A stretch of DNA of 34,598 nt, from positions 1 to 34,598 of the forward strand of contig JBLMWU010000213.1 in assembly GCA_050257395.1 (NCBI GenBank), written 5' to 3'. Below are positions 22,264 through 29,601 of this stretch, piece after piece. Within the stretch, counting starts at the first letter, position 1. Each line of letters begins with the position of its first letter. The DNA is from JAIRTY01 sp050257395 (GTDB lineage: Bacteria > Actinomycetota > Actinomycetes > Streptosporangiales > Streptosporangiaceae). The notes beneath the pieces are model-generated. The model saw only the letters and a program-made list of their open reading frames with translations. It was not told the origin of the DNA and made no database searches. A program made the position numbers and the translations under genes.

Positions 22264-23112
22264 TCAGCCGTTCACGCCGTGGTCACGCAGGATCTCGTTC
22301 AGCTCGGCCTTGTCGTGGCGGCTGCCCTCCGGCACCCGCTTGAGCACCAGCACGCACGGCAGGCCGAACTCCCCGCCGGCGAACTTCCGCAGCCGGGTAC
22401 CCCCGACGCAGACCGACCAGGCGGGCGCCTCGCCGCGGGGCAGTTCCTCACCGGTTTCCACGTCGATCACGTGCGAGGTCCTGGTCAGGATCGTGCCGGC
22501 CCCCAGGACCGCGCCGGTGCGCACCCGCGCCCCCTCCACCACCATGGACCGGGAGAAGATCATCGCCTCGTCCTCGACCACCACCGGCACCGCGTTCGGC
22601 GGTTCCAGCACGCCGCCGATGCCCACGCCGCCGGCCAGGTGCACGTTCTTGCCGACCTGGGCGCAGGAGCCGACGGTCGCCCAGGTGTCGACCATGGTCC
22701 CGGAGTCCACGTAGGCGCCGATGTTGACGAAAGACGGCATCAGCACCGTGCCCGGGGCCAGGTAGGCGCCCCACCGGGCGACCGCACCCGGCACCACCCG
22801 GACCCCGTCCAGCCGCGTCTTGAGCGGCACCCGGTCGTGGTAGCGGAACCCGCCGGCGTGCGACTCCTCCATCGGCAGCAGCCGGAAGGCGAGCAGGATG
22901 GCCCGCTTGGCCCGCTCGTTGACCACCACCTCGCCGCTGGCCGGGTCCGGCCAGGCCACCCTGGCCTCCCCGGCGTCCAGGGTGTCCACCGCGGCCACCA
23001 CCAGGTCGCGGGCGGCGCGGTCGTCCGGGGAGAGCTCGCTACGGCGCTCCCATAGCTCGTCAATCCGGGCATCAAGGGCGGAACCGGCCGGCGGCCGCGA
23101 CGTGTCGGTCAT
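22264..23112 (-). CDS. dapD: tetrahydrodipicolinate N-succinyltransferase
   Basis: This 282-residue acyltransferase makes N-succinyl-2-amino-6-oxopimelate from tetrahydrodipicolinate and succinyl-CoA, a step of diaminopimelate and lysine synthesis. The left-handed beta-helix appears as GAYLAPGTVLMPSFVNIGAYVD, GTMVDTWATVGSCAQVGKNVHLAGG, VGIGGVLEPP and VVEGARVRTGAVLGAGTIL. An N-terminal helical domain and a C-terminal tail GEFGLPCVLVLKRV complete it. Block order and length resemble the E. coli-type enzyme (274 residues) more than the longer mycobacterial one (about 317). A TACTCT element 8 bases before the ATG could give a nearly leaderless transcript. dapC lies about 1.4 kb away, so two steps of the succinylase branch are near each other. 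Confidence 0.94.
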   Translation of the reverse strand: MTDTSRPPAGSALDARIDELWERRSELSPDDRAARDLVVAAVDTLDAGEARVAWPDPASGEVVVNERAKRAILLAFRLLPMEESHAGGFRYHDRVPLKTRLDGVRVVPGAVARWGAYLAPGTVLMPSFVNIGAYVDSGTMVDTWATVGSCAQVGKNVHLAGGVGIGGVLEPPNAVPVVVEDEAMIFSRSMVVEGARVRTGAVLGAGTILTRTSHVIDVETGEELPRGEAPAWSVCVGGTRLRKFAGGEFGLPCVLVLKRVPEGSRHDKAELNEILRDHGVNG

Positions 23113-23120
23113 GCCGCCAG

Positions 23121-23137
23121 AGAGTAGTGCACCTGCC
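23121..23137 (-). promoter_or_regulatory. putative promoter element of dapD
   Basis: On the minus strand GGCAGGTGCACTACTCT spans 23137-23121. TACTCT is a plausible -10, 8 bases before the dapD ATG. Its first 13 bases are identical to 12031-12043 ahead of the O-methyltransferase, and a looser version (GCAGGTGACCACTAGCCT, 24172-24189) precedes the ferredoxin gene. Confidence 0.45.
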
Positions 23138-23289
23138 AGCAGGGACAGCGGCGCACCGGCTCACCGCGGCGGGGGCGCCTCCGGCCCGGCAGCTGGTGAC
23201 AACCCCCGTGCCACCGGCGTTCCCGCCCTGCGCCAACACTCGGTACTTACGGCAGCCGCGCTCACGAACCCCCGGTACCGTCTGATGAT

Positions 23290-24147
23290 GTGCCGCGCCA
23301 ACAACGCCGCCGCCGCCGGCTGGGGACGAGCATCAGCGTGCTCTTCCTGGTGGCCCTCGCCGTGGCCACCTACCTGGTGGTCCGGCAGGTCAAGCCGTTG
23401 CTGACCGGCACCGGCTGCCAGGCGGTGGCCGGCCGGGTCACCATGCCGCTGGACACCGAGCAGGCCGGGATCGCGGCCACCATCGCCGGTGTCGCGCACC
23501 AGCGGGGACTGCCGCCGCGGGCGGTCACCGTGGCCTACGCGGCCGCGCTCCAGGAGTCCAAGATGCACAACCTGGACTATGGCGACCGCGACTCGGTGGG
23601 CGTGTTCCAGCAGCGGCCGTCGGAGGGCTGGGGCCCGCGCCGCAAGCTGGAGGATCCGGTGTTCGCTACCACCCGGTTCTTCCAGGTGCTGATCACCGTG
23701 CCGGGCTACCGGCACCTGCCGGTGTACAAGGCGGCGCAGGCGGTGCAGCACAGCGCTGACGGCGCCGCCTACAGCCAGTACCAGGGCCAGGCCGGGCGGC
23801 TGGCGCGCGCGTTCACGGGCCAGCAGGCCCGCGCGGTCTGGTGCTGGTCACCGTCGGCCGCGGCCGGCCGGGCGAAGCTGGGCGCGGCCAGCCAGGCCCT
23901 GGCCGTCACGTTCGGCCCGGTGCACGGCAGGCAGGCCGACCCGCCCGCGGTCGGCCGCGCGCTGCTCGTGCGGGCGCATGGCCAGGCCATGGGCTGGGCG
24001 GTCGCCGCCTGGCTGGTGACCCACGCGCAGCAGTACCGGATCCACCAGGTGCGGTTCGCCGGCTACCAGTGGCTGGCGAGCACGGGCACCAGCGGCTGGA
24101 AACGGGTCGCGGGGGCGTCGCGGCCCGGCAGCGTGCAGGCTAGCTGA
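23290..24147 (+). CDS. membrane-anchored lysozyme-fold-like protein
   Basis: This 285-residue protein starts with an arginine-rich stretch and one membrane helix (about 12-31), then an extracytoplasmic domain. The region YAAALQESKMHNLDYGDRDSVGVFQQRPSEGWGPRR (from about 83) resembles lytic transglycosylase-type domains: E89 could be the catalytic acid and SVGVFQQRP resembles the G-L-x-Q-x-x-P motif. Relatives in Streptomyces are usually labelled hypothetical or heavy-metal transporter, a label I see no support for. The C-terminal part (VTFGPVHGRQADPPAVGRA...) is unassigned. A peptidoglycan role is inference. The GTG at 23290 is preceded by TACCGT 8 bases upstream, fitting a leaderless start. 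It is divergent from dapD. Confidence 0.75.
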   Translation: MPRQQRRRRRLGTSISVLFLVALAVATYLVVRQVKPLLTGTGCQAVAGRVTMPLDTEQAGIAATIAGVAHQRGLPPRAVTVAYAAALQESKMHNLDYGDRDSVGVFQQRPSEGWGPRRKLEDPVFATTRFFQVLITVPGYRHLPVYKAAQAVQHSADGAAYSQYQGQAGRLARAFTGQQARAVWCWSPSAAAGRAKLGAASQALAVTFGPVHGRQADPPAVGRALLVRAHGQAMGWAVAAWLVTHAQQYRIHQVRFAGYQWLASTGTSGWKRVAGASRPGSVQAS

Positions 24148-24236
24148 TAGCCTCCCGTCCGGCCGGCCAGTGCAGGTGACCACTAGCCTGTAATCACCGG
24201 AAGATGTGCAGTGAGTGCCGGAAGAGGAGCCCCGAC

Positions 24237-24563
24237 GTGACGTACATCATTGCGCAGCCCTGTGTCGACGTGCTCGACAAGTCGTGCATCGAAGAGTGCC
24301 CCGTCGACTGCATCTACGAGGGCGAGCGCATGCTCTATATCCACCCGGACGAGTGCGTGGACTGCGGTGCGTGCGAGCCGGTCTGCCCGGTCGAGGCGAT
24401 CTTCTACGAGGACGACGTGCCGGATCAGTGGAAGGACTTCTACAAGGCGAATGTGGAGTTCTTCGAGGACCTCGGCTCGCCCGGGGGAGCGTCCAAGGTG
24501 GGCAAGATCAGCAAGGATCACCCGCTCGTGGCCGCGCTGCCCCCGCAGGGAGAAGAAAGCTGA
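24237..24563 (+). CDS. fdxA: 7Fe ferredoxin (FdxA/FdxC type)
   Basis: This 108-residue cytosolic electron carrier holds one [3Fe-4S] and one [4Fe-4S] cluster. Cysteines appear as PCVDVLDKSCIEECPVDC (the DK...C spacing typical of the 3Fe site) and CVDCGACEPVCPVEAI for the 4Fe site. The acidic C-terminal extension (EDDVPDQWKDFYKANVEFFEDLG) is normal for FdxA. The GTG at 24237 has AGAGGAG 7 bases upstream and begins with the conserved TYIIAQPC; an ATG at 24204 in the same frame would add 11 residues not seen in the family. Its stop overlaps the proposed dapC start. Ferredoxin followed by dapC is also the M. tuberculosis order. Confidence 0.96.
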   Translation: MTYIIAQPCVDVLDKSCIEECPVDCIYEGERMLYIHPDECVDCGACEPVCPVEAIFYEDDVPDQWKDFYKANVEFFEDLGSPGGASKVGKISKDHPLVAALPPQGEES

Positions 24564-25663
24564 CACTCGCCGCCCGCCTGCCCAGCTTCCCGTGGGACTC
24601 ACTCGGCCCTTACCGGGAGAAGGCGGGCGCCCACCCGGGCGGGATGGTGGACCTGTCGGTCGGCACGCCGGTCGACCCGGTCCCGGCCGTGGTGCGCGAC
24701 GCCCTGGTGGCCGCCGGGGACTCCCCCGGCTACCCGGCCACCCACGGGACAGCGCGGCTGCGGGAGGCCGCCGCGGGCTGGCTGGCGCGGCGGCACGGGG
24801 TCCGGGTGGACCCCGGTGCCGTGCTGCCGGTGATCGGCACCAAGGAGTTCATCGCCGGGCTGCCGGCCCTGCTGGGCTGCGGGCCCGGCGACACGGTGGT
24901 CCATCCGGAACTGGCCTACCCGACCTATGACATCGGGGCCCGGCTGGCCGGGGCCGAGCCGGCCGCCTCGGACGGGCTGGCCGCCCTCGGGCCCCGCCGG
25001 GTGCCGCTGGTGTGGGTCAACTCCCCGGCCAACCCCACCGGCCGGGTCCTGCCCGCCCCGCATCTGCGCAAGATGGCCGACTGGGCGCGGGAGCGGGGTG
25101 CGGTGCTGGCCTCTGACGAGTGCTATCTGGAACTGGCCTGGGAGGCCGAGCCGCGGTCGGTGCTGCACCCGGACGTGTGCGGCGGCTCGCACCAGGGCCT
25201 GCTGGCGGTGCATTCGCTGTCCAAGCGGTCCAGCATGGCGGGTTACCGGGCCGGGTTCGTGACCGGCGACCCGGAGCTGGTGGCCGCCCTGCTGGAGATC
25301 CGGCGCCACGCCGGCTTCATGATGCCCGCGCCGGTGCAGGCCGCGATGACCGCCGCCCTGGAAGATGACAGGCACGCAGACGAGCAGCGCGCCCGCTACC
25401 GCGCCCGGCGGGACCGGCTGCGGGCGGCGCTGACCGGCGCCGGCTGGCAGATCGACCACTCCGAGGCAGGGCTGTACCTGTGGGCCACCCGGCCGGGGCT
25501 GGACTGCTGGGCATCGGTGCAGGCGCTCGCGGACGCCGGCATCCTGGTCGCGCCCGGCGAGTTCTACGGCCCGGCCGGCCAGCGGCACGTCCGGGTCGCC
25601 CTCACCGCCACCGACGAGCGCATCGACGCCGCCGCCGCCCGCCTGGCCGCCCTAGGGGCCTGA
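24560..25663 (+). CDS. dapC: N-succinyldiaminopimelate aminotransferase, probable CTG start
   Basis: This 367-residue PLP-dependent class I/II aminotransferase converts N-succinyl-2-amino-6-oxopimelate to N-succinyl-diaminopimelate in lysine and peptidoglycan synthesis. Blocks include VDLSVGTPVDPVP, VIGTKEFIAGLP, NSPANPTGRVLP and the PLP lysine K222 in HSLSKRSSMAGYRAGF. The conserved N-terminus LAARLPSFPWDSL needs a start before it. The only fitting codon is CTG at 24560, overlapping the ferredoxin stop as CTGA, with GGGAG 7 bases upstream. The first in-frame ATG (24644) would cut off conserved residues, and the long upstream frame lies inside the ferredoxin gene. It converges with the CysRS-like gene, 3 bases between stops. 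Confidence 0.88.
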   Translation: MTLAARLPSFPWDSLGPYREKAGAHPGGMVDLSVGTPVDPVPAVVRDALVAAGDSPGYPATHGTARLREAAAGWLARRHGVRVDPGAVLPVIGTKEFIAGLPALLGCGPGDTVVHPELAYPTYDIGARLAGAEPAASDGLAALGPRRVPLVWVNSPANPTGRVLPAPHLRKMADWARERGAVLASDECYLELAWEAEPRSVLHPDVCGGSHQGLLAVHSLSKRSSMAGYRAGFVTGDPELVAALLEIRRHAGFMMPAPVQAAMTAALEDDRHADEQRARYRARRDRLRAALTGAGWQIDHSEAGLYLWATRPGLDCWASVQALADAGILVAPGEFYGPAGQRHVRVALTATDERIDAAAARLAALGA

Positions 25664-25666
25664 GCG

Positions 25667-26413
25667 TCAGTAACGGCCTATGTCGCGGGCGAGATCGAGG
25701 CCGAGCAGGTGGTCGATCCAGACGAAGCTCTCGAACTTCGCGCCGGCCGGGACCCGGGAGTCTGCCGCGAGCGCTGCCACCAGCCGCAGCGCGGCAGGGG
25801 TGTCAAGGTCGTTGTCGAAAGCGCCCGTGATGTCAGCGGTGTACCGCGCGGCCATCGGCTCGCTGGGAGAGTTCGCCCAGTCCGCGACCAGTGCCCGCCA
25901 CTCCCGCACGGTCTGGTCGGCGGCGGCCAGCCCCGCCCAGGTCAGTTCCACCGTCTCGCCGTAGTGCTGCTGGAGGAAGACCAGCCGGAGGGCGAGCGGG
26001 TCGAGCCCGCCCCCGCTGAGGGCGGTCAGGTTCATCGCGGCCCCGTCCGCGGGCCGGACCGGGGCCGGCTGCAGCCAGCGCACATCCGCCTGCGCAGGCC
26101 GGGAACCGATCCCCAGGTCCAACGCGGCCGGGAGGTCCAGCACGGGGTCCAGTGGGTGAACGTTCAGCGCCGCCCACGATGCCGCCAGCGCGCCCCCCTC
26201 AGTGGTCCCCGCCCCGGCCGCATGCCAGGCACTCACCAGCAGGCTGTGCCGCTCGCCCACCCGCCGGACCACGTCCGCCAGCACATAGGACCGCAGCTCC
26301 CCCGGGCCAGGCTGCCCCAGAGCCGGGCCCGCCGTGTAGGTCCGCAACTGCCGCGGCCGGCCAGGGACGACTGGCGTGACAGTCCCCACCGATGGGTCAA
26401 GCAAGCTCAGCAC
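25667..26413 (-). CDS. degenerate cysteinyl-tRNA synthetase/MshC-like protein
   Basis: This 248-residue protein resembles the ends of class I cysteinyl ligases but lacks their catalytic parts. The N-terminus LRTYTAGPALGQPGPGELRSYVLADVVRRV lines up with the CysRS/MshC segment around VCGPTVYDYAHIGHARTY. The zinc cysteine is alanine and HIGH is gone (GPGE). The C-terminal half LDPLALRLVFLQQHYGETVELTW, followed by NDLDTPAALRLVAAL and FVWIDHLLGLDLARD, matches the CysRS helical domain after KMSKS, but no KMSKS is present. The length is about half that of CysRS. It is probably inactive as a ligase; it may be a regulatory or binding paralogue. The GTG at 26413 is preferred: TAGGCT lies 7 bases upstream and relatives start with a similar MLSLxD. 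The longer frame begins at 26500. Confidence 0.65.
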   Translation of the reverse strand: MLSLLDPSVGTVTPVVPGRPRQLRTYTAGPALGQPGPGELRSYVLADVVRRVGERHSLLVSAWHAAGAGTTEGGALAASWAALNVHPLDPVLDLPAALDLGIGSRPAQADVRWLQPAPVRPADGAAMNLTALSGGGLDPLALRLVFLQQHYGETVELTWAGLAAADQTVREWRALVADWANSPSEPMAARYTADITGAFDNDLDTPAALRLVAALAADSRVPAGAKFESFVWIDHLLGLDLARDIGRY

Positions 26414-26420
26414 AGCTCCC

Positions 26421-26426
26421 AGCCTA
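26421..26426 (-). promoter_or_regulatory. putative -10 of the CysRS-like gene
   Basis: TAGGCT (minus strand, 26426-26421) lies 7 bases before the GTG at 26413, the same layout and hexamer as before the O-methyltransferase (12042-12047). It suggests a leaderless transcript and supports the GTG start. Confidence 0.4.
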
Positions 26427-26536
26427 GGAAACCTCCAGCACTGCCACTCCACGTGATGCGAACGCTGGCCCGCCCACGCCCCGGGGCCGCCGCGCAACAA
26501 TCCGCCGCCTGCTGCCCGGAATCCGCAACAGATTGC

Positions 26537-26591
26537 CGCTGATACGCAGCTTCGGCGGATATTCGCTGATCAAACGCCCTCCTACGCTGAA
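26537..26591 (+). promoter_or_regulatory. upstream region of ddaH-rocD with three CGCTGA repeats
   Basis: CGCTGA occurs at 26537, 26564 and 26585 in the relatively AT-rich stretch before ddaH; the last two are 21 bases apart, about two helical turns. This could be a site for an Lrp/AsnC- or ArgR-like regulator, but no known consensus is matched. No clear promoter hexamers were placed. Confidence 0.3.
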
Positions 26592-26619
26592 TAAGACCAG
26601 TTGAGCGAGGGGGGGGCGG

Positions 26620-27417
26620 ATGACGCAGCCGCGGACCTACCTGATGTGCCCGCCGGAGCACTTCACCGTGCAGTACGCCATCAACCCCTGGATGACCAGC
26701 GGCGAGCCGGTGGACCGCCAGCGGGCCCAGGGGCAGTGGGAAGCCCTCCGGGCGGCCTACCTGGCCCTGGGCCACGAAGTCCGGCTGATCGACCCGGAAC
26801 CCGGGCTGCCGGACATGGTGTTCGCCGCCAACGGCGCCACGGTGATCGGCGGCACCGCGCTCGGCGCCTGGTTCCGCCACCCGGAACGGGCCGCCGAGGG
26901 CCCGGCCTACCTGGGCTGGTTCGGCCGCAACGGGTACCGGGCGCACGCTCCGCGGTACGTCAACGAGGGCGAAGGCGACCTCGTGTTCACCGGGAAGGCG
27001 GTCCTGGCCGGGCACGGGTTCCGCACCGATCCGTCCGTCCGCGAGCAGCTCAGCGAGCTGTTCGGGCTGCCGGTGATCACGCTGCGGCTGACCGACCCCC
27101 GGTTCTACCATCTGGATACGGCGCTATGCGTGCTGGATGCCGGCACGGCCGTCTACTACCCGCCCGCCTTCGACGACACCGGGCGGGCGGCGCTGGCGGC
27201 GCAGTTCAGCGAGCTGATCGAAGCCAAGGACGAGGACGCCGAGGTGCTCGGGCTGAACGCGGTGAGCGACGGCCGGCACGTGGTGCTCCCGGCCCAGGCG
27301 GAGAGCCTGGCCGCGCAGGTCGCGGCCCGGGGGTTCGAGCCGGTCCCGGTCGACCTGTCGGAGTTCCGCAAGGCCGGCGGCGGCCCCAAGTGCTGCACAC
27401 TGGAACTGAGGCCATAA
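26620..27417 (+). CDS. ddaH: dimethylarginine dimethylaminohydrolase / arginine-modifying amidinotransferase-fold enzyme
   Basis: This 265-residue protein has the pentein (amidinotransferase) fold. It hydrolyses the guanidino group of methylated arginine, arginine or a relative. The catalytic His is H164 (FYHLDTALCVL) and the nucleophile is C258 or C259 (GGPKCCTLEL). Substrate-side blocks are MCPPEHF, DMVFAANGATVI and GEGDLVF. The next gene, rocD, starts 11 bases downstream, and M. tuberculosis has the same pair (Rv2323c-Rv2322c). The product may be citrulline (DDAH activity) or ornithine (dihydrolase activity as in ArgZ); an ornithine product would feed RocD directly. Sequence does not decide. 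The ribosome site is a run of eight G residues (26609-26616). Confidence 0.85.
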   Translation: MTQPRTYLMCPPEHFTVQYAINPWMTSGEPVDRQRAQGQWEALRAAYLALGHEVRLIDPEPGLPDMVFAANGATVIGGTALGAWFRHPERAAEGPAYLGWFGRNGYRAHAPRYVNEGEGDLVFTGKAVLAGHGFRTDPSVREQLSELFGLPVITLRLTDPRFYHLDTALCVLDAGTAVYYPPAFDDTGRAALAAQFSELIEAKDEDAEVLGLNAVSDGRHVVLPAQAESLAAQVAARGFEPVPVDLSEFRKAGGGPKCCTLELRP

Positions 27418-27428
27418 GGGGGCGGGCC

Positions 27429-28667
27429 ATGACGATTCACGACAACCTGCCGGCCGGCGCGCCGCAGCGCACGGCCCGCACCGCGGCTGAGCTGCGCGCT
27501 CTGTCCGCCGCGCACAGCGCGCACAACTACCACCCCCTGCCGGTGGTCATCGCCGAGGCCGAGGGCGCCTGGGTGACCGACGTGGAAGGCCGCCGGTACC
27601 TGGACCTGCTCGCCGCCTACTCGGCGATCAACTTCGGGCACCGCCATCCCCGGCTGGTCGCCGCCGCGCAGCGGCAGCTCGAGCGGGTGACGCTGGTCAG
27701 CCGGGCGTTCGAGCACGACCAGTTCGGCCCGTTCTGCGCCGAGCTGGCGGAGCTGGCCGGCATGGAGATGGTGCTGCCGATGAACACCGGCGCGGAGGCG
27801 GTGGAGACGGCCATCAAGACCGCCCGCAAGTGGGGTTACGAGGTCAAGGGCGTGCCGCCGGGCGAGGCGGTCATCGTGGCGTTCGAGGGCAACTTCCACG
27901 GCCGCACCACCACCATCATCAGCTTCTCCACCGACGAGGACGCCCGCGCCTCCTACGGGCCGTACACGCCGGGGTTCCGGGTCGTCCCGTACGGGGACCT
28001 GCCCGCGCTGGCCGCGGTCATGGACAGCCGGGTGGTAGGCGTGCTCATCGAGCCGATCCAGGGCGAGGCCGGGGTCGTCGTGCCGCCGCCGGGGTACCTG
28101 GCCGGCGTGCGCGAGCTGTGCACCGCCCACGGCGCGCTGATGATCGCGGACGAGATCCAGTCCGGGCTGGGCCGCACCGGCACCACCTTCGCCTGCCAGC
28201 ACGATGGCGTGCAGCCGGACGTCTACCTGCTCGGCAAGGCGCTCGGCGGCGGCATCGTGCCGCTGTCGGCGGTGGTGTCCTCCGCGGCCGTGCTGGGGGT
28301 GTTCCGGCCGGGCCAGCACGGCTCCACGTTCGGCGGCAACCCGCTGGCCTGCGCGGTCGGGCGGGAAGTGATCGCGATGCTGGCGACCGGCGAGTACCAG
28401 GAGCGCTCGGCCCGGCTGGGGGCGCTGCTGCACGCGCGGCTGTCGGCCCTGCCGCACGAGGAGGTGCGCCGGGTGCGCGGCCGCGGGCTGTGGGCCGGGG
28501 TGGAGTTCGCCTCGCTGGGCGGCCGGGAGGCCTGCGAGCGGCTCGCCGCCCGCGGGGTGCTCGCGAAGGACACCCACGGGACCACCATCCGGCTCGCCCC
28601 GCCGCTGGTCATCAGCGAGGCCGACCTGGAGTGGGGGCTGGACCGGATCGCCGACGCGATCAGCTAG
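27429..28667 (+). CDS. rocD: ornithine aminotransferase
   Basis: This 412-residue class III PLP aminotransferase transfers the delta-amino group of ornithine to 2-oxoglutarate, giving glutamate semialdehyde/pyrroline-5-carboxylate. Signatures are YLDLLAAYSAINFGHRHP, MNTGAEAVETAIKTARKWGY (about 118-137), the EGNFHGRTTTIISFS block, the aspartate of LMIADEIQSGLGRTG, and the PLP lysine K270 in LLGKALGGGIVPLSA. The HGSTFGGNPLAC motif closes the active site. N-A-G-x-E-A and Y-S-A-x-N are typical of ornithine rather than GABA aminotransferases. It follows ddaH after 11 bases, indicating one operon for arginine-type catabolism; no P5C dehydrogenase or transporter is in the window. Confidence 0.94.
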   Translation: MTIHDNLPAGAPQRTARTAAELRALSAAHSAHNYHPLPVVIAEAEGAWVTDVEGRRYLDLLAAYSAINFGHRHPRLVAAAQRQLERVTLVSRAFEHDQFGPFCAELAELAGMEMVLPMNTGAEAVETAIKTARKWGYEVKGVPPGEAVIVAFEGNFHGRTTTIISFSTDEDARASYGPYTPGFRVVPYGDLPALAAVMDSRVVGVLIEPIQGEAGVVVPPPGYLAGVRELCTAHGALMIADEIQSGLGRTGTTFACQHDGVQPDVYLLGKALGGGIVPLSAVVSSAAVLGVFRPGQHGSTFGGNPLACAVGREVIAMLATGEYQERSARLGALLHARLSALPHEEVRRVRGRGLWAGVEFASLGGREACERLAARGVLAKDTHGTTIRLAPPLVISEADLEWGLDRIADAIS

Positions 28668-28676
28668 GCTGCGGGC

Positions 28677-29174
28677 TCAGTCCCCGCCCAGGCGGCGGTA
28701 CCGGCTGCCGTAGTAGAGCAGCGGCTCACCGTCCGGATGCGGCTCGCTGAAGCCCAGCACCTCGCCGACCACGATGCTGTGGTCGCCGCCGTCGTGCACG
28801 GCCGTGGTCCGGCACTCCAGCGCCGCCAGCGCGTCATCGAGGACCGGCGCGCCGGTCAGCGGGCCGGGATGGTGCCGGAAGGCGTCGAGCTGCCCCTCCA
28901 GCGGCCGGCCCCTGGTCGCCAGCCAGCGCGCCGTCTTCTCCCCGCCGGCATCCAGCACTGACACCGTCCAGGTGCCGCTGGCCAGCACGGCGTCGTGAAA
29001 CCTGGCGATCTTCTCGGCGCAGAACAGCACCAGCACCGGGTCGAGCGACACCGACGTGAACGCGGTCACGGTCATGGCGTGGTCGATCCCGTCCACCCGG
29101 GCCGCGACCACGGTGATGCCGGTCGCGAAGCGGCCCACGGCCCGGCGGAAGCCGGCGGGGTCCACCCCGGTCAC
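28677..29174 (-). CDS. flavin reductase family protein
   Basis: This 165-residue FMN-binding split-barrel protein is of the flavin reductase-like domain family (PF01613). It reduces flavin with NAD(P)H for a partner monooxygenase, or is a related oxidoreductase. Conserved blocks are FRRAVGRFATGITVVAA (about 9-25), HAMTVTAFTSVSLDPVLVLFC, KIARFHDAVLASGTWTVSVL, LAALECRTTAV and the final HSIVVGEVLGF. No monooxygenase is adjacent. The GTG at 29174 lies 13 bases after the DUF6113 stop, so it is probably the last gene of an mshB-DUF6113-flavin reductase transcript. It converges with rocD, with 9 bases between. Partner and substrate are unknown. Confidence 0.9.
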   Translation of the reverse strand: MTGVDPAGFRRAVGRFATGITVVAARVDGIDHAMTVTAFTSVSLDPVLVLFCAEKIARFHDAVLASGTWTVSVLDAGGEKTARWLATRGRPLEGQLDAFRHHPGPLTGAPVLDDALAALECRTTAVHDGGDHSIVVGEVLGFSEPHPDGEPLLYYGSRYRRLGGD

Positions 29175-29187
29175 GGGCGCGCTCGCG

Positions 29188-29586
29188 TCATCGGCGCGCG
29201 GTGCCCGGCCGGGACCACACCAGGTACGCCAGTACCACGGCCGCCAGCGCCACGACCGCGCCGCCGTAGAGGTACCACAGGCCAGCGGAGGTGTTGGTGA
29301 TGATGACGCTCCCGCCGCCGGTGGGCAGGGACAGCACGAAGGAGGAGATGAACCAGCCCACCGCGACGGCGAGCGCGCCCGCCGCCGAACGCATCCCCAG
29401 CCCGGCCAGCCAGCAGCTCACGAACAGGACCAGGCAGAGCGCCAGCGCCGCGACCGGGACCGGGCCGGCGCTCCGGCCGAACTGGAAGCACCCGATCAGG
29501 CCCTCCAGCAGCCCGAGCAGCAGCAGCATCGCGTAGGCCCCGCCCGTCACCGGGGCTTCGCCGCGCCCGTGGGCCGGTCCGTTCAC
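29188..29586 (-). CDS. DUF6113-family membrane protein
   Basis: This 132-residue protein has about four membrane helices (about 18-36, 41-62, 68-87, 104-125) and a short charged C-terminus. It fits the DUF6113 family, which lies directly after mshB in Streptomyces and in the equivalent mycobacterial locus (Rv1170-Rv1171). No function is established. The first 15 residues before the first helix are hydrophilic; the GTG start at 29586 could be replaced by an internal start, but the ATG at residue 20 would truncate the first helix. It begins 15 bases after the mshB stop and is probably co-transcribed. A link to mycothiol is suggested only by position. Confidence 0.78.
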   Translation of the reverse strand: MNGPAHGRGEAPVTGGAYAMLLLLGLLEGLIGCFQFGRSAGPVPVAALALCLVLFVSCWLAGLGMRSAAGALAVAVGWFISSFVLSLPTGGGSVIITNTSAGLWYLYGGAVVALAAVVLAYLVWSRPGTARR

Positions 29587-29601
29587 GCTGAGCAGGCTAT
29601 C

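Noticed and set aside
24215..24559. dapC extended upstream to an ATG at 24215
   Set aside because: The extension lies entirely inside the ferredoxin gene in another frame and encodes an arginine-rich sequence unlike any aminotransferase.
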